A DNA stretch of 48,152 bases from a virus, in the IMG/VR virus record IMGVR_UViG_3300048837_000334, positions 1 through 48,152 of that record; one strand, given 5' to 3'. Each line of letters opens with the position of its first letter. Positions within the stretch are counted from its first letter, which is position 1. The translations under genes and the position numbers were made by a program. The notes below the pieces were generated by a model. It ran no database searches. It was not told where the DNA came from and saw only the letters and a list, made by a program, of their open reading frames with translations. Positions 16,907 to 24,280 of this stretch are shown here, piece after piece.

Positions 16907-17496
16907 CGGCGCCGGCCTCCGCGACCCGCCGCGCCTTCCGCCGCGCGCGCCTCCTGCACGTTGGCGTTCTGGTCGGCCGGAATCGGCGCCAGCACCGCCG
17001 GGTCGACCGGGGCCTGCGCCGCCTCTTCGAGGTCCACGCCGGACTGCGCCAACATCGACGCGCGCACCTCAGTCACCGACACCTGCCGCACTTCGCCTTT
17101 GGCGCGGGCGAGAGCTTCGGACGCCTCGCCGTACCGCGCCAGTTCGGCCGGCGTGAACGGCCGGCAGTCCTCCTCGCGGTCGGCCTGCGGCACTTTCCGC
17201 CCGTCTTCGGTCAGCGGGCGAATGTACAGGTAGGACTTCTGCTTGAGGGGCGTCCCGCCCTTCCCGCTGTGCACGTCACGCGAGCCCGGCACGACCATGC
17301 GCTGGCGCAGCGTGAGCGCCACGCCGTACGGCATCAGGAACTCCTTGCCGGACGGGATGCGCCACTTCTGTCCGTCGAAGGGCATGACGGTGAACGGCTC
17401 GCGCGCGCCGCGATGCCCGACCACCACGCGGGTGTTCGCGTCGATGGCGGTCGGCTGCACGCTCGGGCCGAGGACTTCGAGGACGGCGTTGCTCAT
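16903..17496 (-). CDS. Head accessory protein, 197 aa
   Basis: The N-terminal 100 residues are a mixed beta domain ('VVGHRGAREPFTVMPFDGQK', 'PSGKEFLMPYGVALTL'). A helical region follows, ending in an Ala/Arg/Gly-rich basic tail. It lies directly after the major capsid gene, separated only by a strong hairpin, the usual place for a head completion or capsid accessory protein. No family name can be given. Confidence 0.6.
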   Translation of the reverse strand: MSNAVLEVLGPSVQPTAIDANTRVVVGHRGAREPFTVMPFDGQKWRIPSGKEFLMPYGVALTLRQRMVVPGSRDVHSGKGGTPLKQKSYLYIRPLTEDGRKVPQADREEDCRPFTPAELARYGEASEALARAKGEVRQVSVTEVRASMLAQSGVDLEEAAQAPVDPAVLAPIPADQNANVQEARAAEGAAGRGGRRR

Positions 17497-17527
17497 GATG
17501 GGTCGATCTCCCCTCTCGGATGTAGGC

Positions 17528-17568
17528 GGGACGGTCGTGTGTGGGTGCTCCCCGCCACACGCCGTCCC
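17528..17568 (-). promoter_or_regulatory. Strong hairpin after the major capsid gene
   Basis: Left arm GGGACGG-t-CGTGTG (17528-17541) pairs with CACACG-CCGTCCC (17556-17568): 13 base pairs with one bulged base and a 14-base loop. It lies 9 bases past the capsid stop codon in transcription order. No U-run follows, so it is probably an mRNA-stabilising or partial-termination element giving more capsid than downstream product. Confidence 0.55.
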
Positions 17569-17577
17569 TGTCGCGCT

Positions 17578-18891
17578 TTAGAGCGCGTGCACCGCGATCT
17601 GCGTCGCGGTGATGCCCTCCCACCGGATGCTCTTCGGCGGGTTGAAGTTGTGGTAGTTCTCGAAGATGTAGTAGAAGGCCGTGTACTCGTCGTACTCCGG
17701 CACCCACTTCAGCGGCCCGCCGCCCTCGTCGTCGGCCCAGCCGCCGTTCTCCTCGAAGTAGCGGACGAAGCTCTCCTTGTCGAGGTTGAACAGATACCCG
17801 TAGGGCGCGTCGCGCTCGGCGAGCCACGGGATGTCCCCGAAGGTGATCTTCTTGTTCTTCTTCCCGCCCCCCTTCGCGGCCACCGTGCCGCCGTCCGGCC
17901 GCGACAGGTCCGCGCCGGTGTAGCGGCGGTCGGCCTCGAGCAGCGCCAGGTACGCGCGGCGCTCGTCGAAGTACGAGGCGAACAGGTCGCCGCCGTCCCC
18001 GCCGATGCGCACCGAGCGCATGTCGAGCCCCTGCTGGATGGCATCGAGCGACAGCGTGCCGACGCCCGTGATGACGAGCGACTTCTCGATGGGCGTCGTG
18101 CTGCGCGTGATGCTGTGGTAGCTGTCGACGTAGGTGCCGTCGTCCACCATCGCCAGCAGGCCCTCGGGCTCCTGGTTGTACGAGGTCTGCGTGAGCGACC
18201 GCGCCAGCACCAGCAGGTCGTCGTCGAGGACGGCGAACGAGCCCGACGTCGAGGTGGTGATGTCGGTCCCGTCCGCGTTGACGCCCGACACCGTGAAGAT
18301 GCCCTTCACCGTGGACGGGCTCGACCCGTCGAGCACCGCGATCACCTGGCCGTCATCGGTGTCCCCGAAGAGGAAACGGTTGCCGTTGAACGTGCCGACG
18401 ACGCCGCCCGGGTCCTGCACCTCGAGCGTGCCGCCGTTGCTCACGGTCTGGTTGCCGTTGACGCGCGCGAGGATGCCGCGGCCGTCACCCCACGCGATGC
18501 GGTTGCGGAAGAACGCGAGGTCTTCGACGAGCAGCGTCATCTCGGTCGCGACGACCTGCTTGTACGCGCCCTTGGTGTTGCGCGAGTCGAGCATGATCTG
18601 CCGGTCGAAGCCCACCCGCCCGTACAGGTTGCGCATGCCGATCTGGCTGTGAATCCACTTCTGGTTCCCGGCCTGGGGCAGCATGCCGCGACGGGGGATC
18701 GACCCCATCGAGTAGTTGCGGCCCTTCCGCTTCGGGACGTACTTCGTGCTGCCCTGCCAGGACTCGTCCTTGGCCTCGGACGTCATGAACTCCTGAATGG
18801 GGTTCTCGTCCTGCAGCGAGTTCATGATGACTTCGCTGCTGTAGTCGATCTTGAGCAGGGACTGCATGCTCGAGTGATCTGCTGCTGGCAT
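17578..18891 (-). CDS. Major capsid protein, 437 aa
   Basis: Length, position (portal, scaffold, this gene) and layout fit an HK97-fold capsid protein. The N-terminal arm is Ser/Gln/Asp-rich, the middle has long helices ('ATEMTLLVEDLAFFRNRIAW') and a beta-rich central part, and the C-terminus has aromatic residues. No prohead protease was found, and a separate scaffold is encoded just upstream. The gene starts at ATG 18891, 16 bases after the scaffold stop, and is followed by a strong hairpin. The assignment is by context and general features; no unique motif exists for the family. Confidence 0.8.
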   Translation of the reverse strand: MPAADHSSMQSLLKIDYSSEVIMNSLQDENPIQEFMTSEAKDESWQGSTKYVPKRKGRNYSMGSIPRRGMLPQAGNQKWIHSQIGMRNLYGRVGFDRQIMLDSRNTKGAYKQVVATEMTLLVEDLAFFRNRIAWGDGRGILARVNGNQTVSNGGTLEVQDPGGVVGTFNGNRFLFGDTDDGQVIAVLDGSSPSTVKGIFTVSGVNADGTDITTSTSGSFAVLDDDLLVLARSLTQTSYNQEPEGLLAMVDDGTYVDSYHSITRSTTPIEKSLVITGVGTLSLDAIQQGLDMRSVRIGGDGGDLFASYFDERRAYLALLEADRRYTGADLSRPDGGTVAAKGGGKKNKKITFGDIPWLAERDAPYGYLFNLDKESFVRYFEENGGWADDEGGGPLKWVPEYDEYTAFYYIFENYHNFNPPKSIRWEGITATQIAVHAL

Positions 18892-18907
18892 CGCCGATTC
18901 TCCGTCG

Positions 18908-19921
18908 TCAGGCCGTGCGGCGGCCGAGCAGGCGCGCGTTCACGGACTTGACCGTCTGTCGTTCCTTGGGAGTGGCCGGGGCCGGCGTGCCGCCTGTGTA
19001 GGCCGCCGCGCCGGGACGCGACCGGTTCTGGTGGGCCATGGCCTGCGCCTGCGCCACACTCACCCCGGCTTTCGCGACCGCCTCTTTCCGGTACTTGGCC
19101 AGCGATTCCTCTTTCACGTACTCGCGAATCGCCTTCGCAGGGTTCTGGAGCAGGTCTGTCCGGCCGCGCGCCTTCGCGTCGCGGAACAGCGCATAGAGGC
19201 TGTCCCGCAGGTACGGCGCGACACCGTCGTCGTACTTGGCCACCTCGGCATCGACCGCCGACTTGACGCCCGTGATGAGCGTCTGCGTCTTCTCGCGGGT
19301 CGTGCCCTCGCGCAACTCGTGCAGTTCGCGCGACAGCGTGCCGATGACGTTCTTTGCCTGCTCCTGAAACTCCCACGACTGCCGATGCAGGTCGTTGAAC
19401 CGCTGATGCAGGGCGGCCACGTACTGGCCCCCCGGATCGGAGGTGTCGAACGGAATCTGCTCGGGCAGCCCACTGCCCGGATACTGGGGTCGTTCCGCCG
19501 GGGCCTGCTGTGCCTGCGCGGCTGCCTGCTGTGGCCCCTGCATGTACCGCTGCACGAGCTCAGGGTCGGAACTGAACCGGGACGCCACGGCGTCGTAGTT
19601 CCGCGCCCGCGTGAGCACGTCGTCGAGGTCGAGGCCCCGCACCCGCTGGTACACGGGGCGTGCCTTCTTCGCGAAGTTGTTCAGCTTCCGCAGCCGGGCC
19701 GCCATGCGCTTGACGCGCGGGTCGTGCTGCAGGTCGCTGAGATCCTCGTCCTCGTCCTCGAGGTCGTCCTCGTCCCCGCTCCCCGCCTGTGACACAGGGG
19801 TCGGGTCGGACGCCTCGGCCTCACGAGACGGCGCAACCGCCTCGGCCGGGGCCGGGCTGGGGGCCTCCTGCGTCGCCGGCATCTCACCGGCCACCGCGCC
19901 ACCCGTCAGCTCATCAGCCAT
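18908..19921 (-). CDS. Scaffolding protein, 337 aa
   Basis: I chose ATG 19921 ('MADELTGG') over an upstream TTG. The N-terminal 75 residues are acidic, with the run 'DEDDLEDEDEDLSD'. Residues about 160-260 form a long helical region ('FNDLHRQSWEFQEQAKNVIG'). The C-terminus is basic and Arg-rich ('VKSVNARLLGRRTA'). Acidic disordered start, coiled coil and basic capsid-binding tail are the usual features of phage scaffolds, and it lies between portal and capsid genes. Confidence 0.8.
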   Translation of the reverse strand: MADELTGGAVAGEMPATQEAPSPAPAEAVAPSREAEASDPTPVSQAGSGDEDDLEDEDEDLSDLQHDPRVKRMAARLRKLNNFAKKARPVYQRVRGLDLDDVLTRARNYDAVASRFSSDPELVQRYMQGPQQAAAQAQQAPAERPQYPGSGLPEQIPFDTSDPGGQYVAALHQRFNDLHRQSWEFQEQAKNVIGTLSRELHELREGTTREKTQTLITGVKSAVDAEVAKYDDGVAPYLRDSLYALFRDAKARGRTDLLQNPAKAIREYVKEESLAKYRKEAVAKAGVSVAQAQAMAHQNRSRPGAAAYTGGTPAPATPKERQTVKSVNARLLGRRTA

Positions 19922-19960
19922 GTCGTGGTCCCATCCTTGCAACTGGGCCAGGTGTTGAGG

Positions 19961-20019
19961 CCCGCCGCCTGCGCGTGACGTCCTGGCCGGAATCCGTCAC
20001 GCACCCCCATGGCGGCGGG
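19961..20019 (-). promoter_or_regulatory. Two-tier hairpin between portal and scaffold genes
   Basis: In the 107-base gap between the portal stop and the scaffold start, two perfect stems are nested. The outer stem is 9 bp (cccgccgcc at 19961-19969 with ggcggcggg at 20011-20019); the inner stem is 8 bp (gcgtgacg at 19973-19980 with cgtcacgc at 19995-20002). The inner loop is 14 bases. No U-run follows. It is likely to control RNA processing, termination or translation at the portal/scaffold boundary. Confidence 0.6.
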
Positions 20020-20028
20020 TCCCCGTCG

Positions 20029-22383
20029 TCAGCCGGGGGGCATCGCCGTCGGAGGCATCGGCACCTCCGGCGTCATCACCCCGCCAGCAATCAGGTCGTC
20101 CACCGATGGCCCCTGCGGGCCAGCACTCGCGGCCTCCGGCTGCAACGCGCCGCTCTGCACGAGCGCCTGCATCGGGTCCTGCGGGGCCTGTTCGGGGGAC
20201 AAGACGCCTGCCTCAACGGCCGCCTGCACCGCCGACCCATCCGGGCCCGTCGGCGCCTGGACCGGCGCGGGTGGCATGAGACGTTGCTGGAGCTGCTGCA
20301 CGTGCATGACCATCGCCTCCCATACGGGCGGGTTGGCCGCGCGCAACTGCTCGGCGCCTTCGGACTTCAGGAAGTTGGTCTTCAGCCAGAGATGGAGCTG
20401 GACGTTGATGAGCGGGTCCGGCAGCGGCGGCGCGATCTCCTGCGGCAGGCGCGCGGCCTTCCAGCGGTCAATCTCACGCACGACCTGCTGCTTGTCGGCA
20501 TCGATCGACGACTTGAACTCGAGCAGGTTCAGCTTGTCGAGGACCTTCGTGGCGACTTCAGGGTCCTGCGCTGGCACGATGGCGCCCATCTCGAGCGCCT
20601 TGCCGAGCTTGACCATCTCCATTGTGGGCGACTTCGGCCACGCCGTCATCGGGTCGATGGAGATGTCGACCTTGCCTGTGAGGTCGGCCGCCGTGAACTG
20701 GTCGACCGCCCACTGGCCATCCTCGCCGAGCACCTTGTAGAAGCGCGGATGCCACGCGGTCTCCCGGGCGATGGTCAGGAGCATGCGCGCCTGGCGCTCA
20801 CGGAATCGCGTCAGGTGCGACAGCGGCGTGCGGAACGCCGCCATGCCCTGCTCCTGCAGCATCTGCACTTCGCCGAGGGTCGGATCGCCCTTCGGCCGCT
20901 CGCCCTGCAGCACGGCGTTGAGCTTCGACAACTCGTCCATGTCGGCGTCGATCTGCTCGAGCCGCTTGAACAGCCCTTCGGGCGGGTTCTGACCGGAGAC
21001 CATGACCGGCTTCTCGCCCGTCAGCGAGCGGTACCGGATGCGCTCACCCGGGGCGCCGGTGGACTCGTCCTCGATGGTGACGCCCGCCGGCAGGTACTCG
21101 CGCGGCGCCGCATCGTGCATGAGGATGAGTTCGATCAGCGACTCGATGCGGTTGCGCGCTTCCTGCAGCGGCACGAGGTCATCGGCCGGCGGCTTGCCGT
21201 GCGGACTGCCTGGCGTGTCCGCGAACGTGCGAAGGATGACGTTCTTGATGGGGCGCCCGCGATCGTCGGTGAACGCCAGCGGGCCCGCCTCCATGACGCG
21301 CTCCCCGATGACGACCGCGTGGAGCCCGTCTGGGAACTGCACATCACCATCGACGATCGGGTCGTGGTACAGGCGGTAGACCGTGAGGCTGGTCGCGCTC
21401 TGCCGCTGCCCGGACATCGCCGTCGCCGTGCGCGGGCTGGAGAGGGCGCGCATGCTCTCGACGTACTGGCGCGCGAGCCCGGAGGCGCGATGGCCGGTCG
21501 TCTGGCCGGCATGCTGGCGGATGTGCTCGGCGTGGTCAGGCCAGAGCCGGCACGCCTCTTCCACGGACATCTCCTGATGCCCGAGCACCCACGGCACCTT
21601 GTCGGCGTCGATGACCCGCGCATTGCTCGGCAGACTGAACTCGTAGGACGTCCACAGGTCCGCGCAGATGCGGCCCAGCGGCTCCTCGATGTGGCGCGGA
21701 ATGCCCGTGCTCGCGTCGACGTCCACCGTGAGGTTCGTCCCGCCACACGCCGCGCACACCGGCCCAGCGTCGTCGTCCTCGCCGGCGATCGTCTCGCGCG
21801 GCTCCATGACGTGATCGCAGTCCAGGCAGCGGGTCAACTCGAAGACCTCGCTGCCGTACTTCGGGTCCGCGTCGTGGTAGTAGACGACCGCGACCTTGTC
21901 GGTCAGGGTGATGAGCTGATTGATGCGGGCTTCGAGGTCAGGCCAGCCGATCTCATGCTCGAGCACGGGCACGGCGTCACCCGCCACGCGGGCGGTGGCC
22001 TGGTCCTCGTCATCCCCAGTTTGCGGCGCGGCCTGCATGGCCGGCTCGGCGCCGTTGAGGATGGCGGCGATCCCGTCGATCTTGCTGGCGAACTTGTTGG
22101 TGCAGCAGCGCGGGACGTAGGCCGGCAGCCCCGCCTCGCCCTCGTAGGGGCGTTGGACGAACTCGTCGCGCTGGACGTCCCACACGACCCACTGGTTTTC
22201 CTTGCCGCCCCGATAGAACTTCAGGTTGAGCAGGTCTTGCCGGTCGCGGTCGAGGCGGGAGGTGTTGCGCTTGGCGTCGTCGATGCATCGCTCGACCAGC
22301 GCGAGGACGCGCGTGTGGTCGGCGGTGGCGTTCTGCAGGGACGCCTGCGGGGCGAGAGCCGAGGACTCGGCGGCCGGGGTCAC
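20029..22383 (-). CDS. Portal protein with inserted zinc ribbon, 784 aa
   Basis: The size and pattern match the large podovirus (P22-like) portal class: an N-terminal helical wing with 'YRGGKENQW', a central beta/helix stem ('VPLQEARNRIESLIELILM'), the clip region, and a helical C-terminal barrel rich in Gln and Pro. Unusually, residues 186-213 carry CxxC (C186, C189) and CxxC (C210, C213) separated by an acidic loop, a four-cysteine zinc ribbon inside the wing. The gene follows terminase and small genes and precedes the scaffold, as expected. The start ATG 22383 overlaps the preceding stop by 4 bases. Confidence 0.85.
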   Translation of the reverse strand: MTPAAESSALAPQASLQNATADHTRVLALVERCIDDAKRNTSRLDRDRQDLLNLKFYRGGKENQWVVWDVQRDEFVQRPYEGEAGLPAYVPRCCTNKFASKIDGIAAILNGAEPAMQAAPQTGDDEDQATARVAGDAVPVLEHEIGWPDLEARINQLITLTDKVAVVYYHDADPKYGSEVFELTRCLDCDHVMEPRETIAGEDDDAGPVCAACGGTNLTVDVDASTGIPRHIEEPLGRICADLWTSYEFSLPSNARVIDADKVPWVLGHQEMSVEEACRLWPDHAEHIRQHAGQTTGHRASGLARQYVESMRALSSPRTATAMSGQRQSATSLTVYRLYHDPIVDGDVQFPDGLHAVVIGERVMEAGPLAFTDDRGRPIKNVILRTFADTPGSPHGKPPADDLVPLQEARNRIESLIELILMHDAAPREYLPAGVTIEDESTGAPGERIRYRSLTGEKPVMVSGQNPPEGLFKRLEQIDADMDELSKLNAVLQGERPKGDPTLGEVQMLQEQGMAAFRTPLSHLTRFRERQARMLLTIARETAWHPRFYKVLGEDGQWAVDQFTAADLTGKVDISIDPMTAWPKSPTMEMVKLGKALEMGAIVPAQDPEVATKVLDKLNLLEFKSSIDADKQQVVREIDRWKAARLPQEIAPPLPDPLINVQLHLWLKTNFLKSEGAEQLRAANPPVWEAMVMHVQQLQQRLMPPAPVQAPTGPDGSAVQAAVEAGVLSPEQAPQDPMQALVQSGALQPEAASAGPQGPSVDDLIAGGVMTPEVPMPPTAMPPG

Positions 22384-22679
22384 TCGGCGGGCATCATCGG
22401 CTCAGGAGGGGGCAGGGGCGCGTTCACTTCCGTGACGGCCAATGCCGACCAGATGCTCGGCCGGGGGCGGACCGAGGACGCCGCAGCGTCGGTGATGGGA
22501 GCGGAGATCGCGCCGAGCCGGACCAGGGTCTCGTCGCGGAAGCGGGCGTACTCGCGGGTCACGTCCTGCAGTTGCGCGCGCAGGGCAAGGTTGTCGTGCT
22601 CAAGGAAGGCACGGCGCTCGCGCTCGACGGCGAGGTCAAGCGTCAGGCGATGCCGTGTCCGGAACAGGAAGCTCAGCAT
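22380..22679 (-). CDS. Small coiled-coil protein before portal, 99 aa
   Basis: ATG 22679 was chosen because the earlier part of the frame lies in the neighbour. Residues 15-55 form a basic/acidic helix with heptad-like spacing ('ERERRAFLEHDNLALRAQL'); the C-terminus is Pro/Ala-rich and disordered. It overlaps the portal start by 4 bases. No function is recognised; a virion assembly helper is possible. Confidence 0.55.
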   Translation of the reverse strand: MLSFLFRTRHRLTLDLAVERERRAFLEHDNLALRAQLQDVTREYARFRDETLVRLGAISAPITDAAASSVRPRPSIWSALAVTEVNAPLPPPEPMMPAE

Positions 22680-23013
22680 GCGCGGTGCCGCCGTGAGTGT
22701 CGCACGGTGCAACGCGGGGGTCAAGAGGCCACCGTCGCAGCGCCTCAGTATGAGAGATCTGGCGCGACACCATGAGCCAGCCCACGGGGGACGGCTCCAT
22801 GAGCGATGTCGTGATAGACGGCGCATAGATCTCGCGCAGCAACCGGTCAATGTTCGCCAACTCGGTCGGCGTCAGGTGGGCCGACTCCAGGCCAGGCGCC
22901 ACCAGTGCGCCCACCGCCGCACTCGCGCCGAGGAACAGGAACGTGCGCCGGCTCACGCCGTCCTCGACGGGCGGCGGCGTGTCAGCGGTCAGCCACTTCG
23001 GGAGCCAGAGCAT
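22636..23013 (-). CDS. Small protein with twin-arginine-type leader, 125 aa
   Basis: Residues 21-41 read 'SRRTFLFLGASAAVGALVAP', matching the Tat consensus S-R-R-x-F-L-x followed by a weakly hydrophobic stretch. The leader is preceded by a 20-residue n-region containing two Trp residues. Just after it, 'LTPTELANIDRLLREIYAPS' resembles the N-terminal arm of many phage capsid proteins. The last 15 codons overlap the next gene in another frame. It may be an exported phage protein, or a virion protein whose membrane segment mimics a Tat signal. A start base is shared with the preceding stop (TGATG). Confidence 0.55.
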   Translation of the reverse strand: MLWLPKWLTADTPPPVEDGVSRRTFLFLGASAAVGALVAPGLESAHLTPTELANIDRLLREIYAPSITTSLMEPSPVGWLMVSRQISHTEALRRWPLDPRVAPCDTHGGTAHAELPVPDTASPDA

Positions 23014-23210
23014 CAGTCCGTGCCTTTCTGGGTGTAGCGACGATCGGTATCCCTGCGCGCTCGATTCGCCGCCACGTCCTCCTCATACAGGCGCTCCGCT
23101 AGCGCGACCGCTTGCTGGCCAAAGAGGCGATCATGGTCGACCATCACCCGGAACAGTCGATACGCGGTGGCCTGCAGGGCCTCATCTCTGGTCTCTGTGT
23201 TCACTCGCAT
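23013..23210 (-). CDS. Small charged helical protein, 65 aa
   Basis: The protein is entirely helical and charged ('RDEALQATAYRLFRVMVDHD'), with a basic C-terminus. A GAGG ribosome binding site lies six bases before ATG 23210. The stop overlaps the start of the Tat-leader gene. No family is recognised. Confidence 0.55.
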   Translation of the reverse strand: MRVNTETRDEALQATAYRLFRVMVDHDRLFGQQAVALAERLYEEDVAANRARRDTDRRYTQKGTD

Positions 23211-23213
23211 GCG

Positions 23214-23570
23214 TCACCTCATTCCGCCGGCCATCACCCACGCGGCCCACAGCAGGCAGAGCGCGTGCATGGCGTTGTCGACCGCGATGATGGACCACGG
23301 CGCCATCGGCGGCTGCGCGAAGGCGTCTTGTCCGCACTTCTGCATGTACCAGCGCACGAACTGCGTGCGGTCAATCAGGAAGTGCGGAACGCCGACGAGC
23401 AGCCACGCGGCCGGGTACGCCAACCATCCAGCGCAGTAACACACGGCGAACGTGTAGAACCCGACATGCACCAGGCACGGCACGGTGCGCGTCTTCTTGT
23501 TCTGCGCCATCCAGTCGTTCTGGAGCAGGAAGTCCCCGACGAGGTGCCCGACCAGCAGCGCCGCGCTCAT
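23214..23570 (-). CDS. DUF3307-type membrane protein, 118 aa
   Basis: The N-terminal signature 'LVGHLVGDFLLQNDWMAQNK' is that of DUF3307-type integral membrane proteins, which are frequent in phages and prophages. There are about three hydrophobic spans: residues 2-15, 36-62 and 92-114. The family function is unknown to me; a holin-like or exclusion role has not been shown. It overlaps the upstream gene by 4 bases (ATGA) and is part of a small membrane cluster with the 76-residue gene. Confidence 0.7.
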   Translation of the reverse strand: MSAALLVGHLVGDFLLQNDWMAQNKKTRTVPCLVHVGFYTFAVCYCAGWLAYPAAWLLVGVPHFLIDRTQFVRWYMQKCGQDAFAQPPMAPWSIIAVDNAMHALCLLWAAWVMAGGMR

Positions 23571-23797
23571 GACGCCAGCCAGTAGACGAGCGCGAAGCCC
23601 AGCGCAAAGACCACGGCTCGCTCGATGGCCGTCTCGTGCCGCGTCAGCCAGGAGTCACGCGGGAAGGGCTGCCCGTCGTCGATGAGAGCAGGTAGGCCCC
23701 ACGGTTTCCAGTGGATGCCGGCACGGTCGTCGCGCATGGCCACGGACTCGTCGTCAATCGCGCGCAGGTAGGCGGAACGCCCCTCACTCGCAGGCAT
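23567..23797 (-). CDS. Small tail-anchored-type membrane protein, 76 aa
   Basis: ATG 23797 has GGAGGGG upstream. The first 55 residues are soluble and charged; the last 20 ('AIERAVVFALGFALVYWLAS') are a C-terminal membrane span, so the bulk would face the cytoplasm. It is adjacent to the DUF3307 gene with a 4-base overlap. Unknown function; a holin or antiholin partner is one option. Confidence 0.6.
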   Translation of the reverse strand: MPASEGRSAYLRAIDDESVAMRDDRAGIHWKPWGLPALIDDGQPFPRDSWLTRHETAIERAVVFALGFALVYWLAS

Positions 23798-24047
23798 GGT
23801 CCCCTCCACAGTCGTCGCGCCGGCAGATGGAGCAGCGCGGGATGTGCACGGGCGGCGTGATCGCGACGATTGGCTTCGGGGCTGCCGCCGCCAAGATGGA
23901 CAGCGCCTCACGGATGGTCAGCCCTTCTGCCTTCGGCCCGCGCAGGCTCGCCGGCAGCGTCGTGTAGTACCCGCCCGCGTCCTGCTGGCGACGGTGCGGC
24001 GGGTCGTTCAGGTCGATGATCATTGGCTCGCCGTTCCAGTAGGTCAT
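23784..24047 (-). CDS. Protein with C-terminal cysteine tag, 87 aa
   Basis: The C-terminus 'CSICRRDDCGGDHACE' forms a possible zinc knuckle (Cys pair, then two further Cys and a His). It is nearly identical to the last 16 residues of the 151-residue DUF551-like protein at 27685-28140. The rest is unlike that protein: a polar N-terminus ('MTYWNGEPMIIDLNDPP') and a short helix ('LTIREALSILAAAAPKP'). Function unknown. It overlaps the next gene's start by 14 bases. Confidence 0.6.
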   Translation of the reverse strand: MTYWNGEPMIIDLNDPPHRRQQDAGGYYTTLPASLRGPKAEGLTIREALSILAAAAPKPIVAITPPVHIPRCSICRRDDCGGDHACE

Positions 24048-24280
24048 GACTGCCGCTCCACGGTGAGGGTCCAGTGCGAGACGACACGGCTCCCGTCCTC
24101 ATACGTCTGCGCCACCGAGAACGTCGTGCCATTGTCGAAGGCGTGAATGCGCATGTTCCCGGCCGCGTCGAGTTCGATACCAGGCGGCGGCTCACCCACA
24201 AAGGCGCACGAGACCGCCTCGCGTCGCCAATCGAAGGTTTGCACCGTCGTGGCCGGCATGTCGAACGGATTGTCGCTCAT
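24044..24280 (-). CDS. Hypothetical protein after terminase, 78 aa
   Basis: ATG 24280 overlaps the terminase stop (ATGA) and was preferred over an upstream GTG. The sequence is a small beta-rich domain ('AGNMRIHAFDNGTTFSVAQT', 'SRVVSHWTLTVE') with no cysteine cluster or membrane span. No family recognised. Confidence 0.55.
   Translation of the reverse strand: MSDNPFDMPATTVQTFDWRREAVSCAFVGEPPPGIELDAAGNMRIHAFDNGTTFSVAQTYEDGSRVVSHWTLTVERQS

Noticed and set aside
19789-23037. A 1,082-codon open frame on the plus strand opposite the portal
   Set aside because: It is the mirror of the portal and its neighbours. GC-rich coding DNA keeps the antisense frame open; no ribosome binding site, no family pattern, and an Arg/Val/Leu-biased composition.
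22380-24280. A classic holin-endolysin-spanin cassette
   Set aside because: Small membrane proteins exist here and near 5425-6055, but the lysozyme is elsewhere and no lipobox spanin partner was seen, so no cassette can be claimed.
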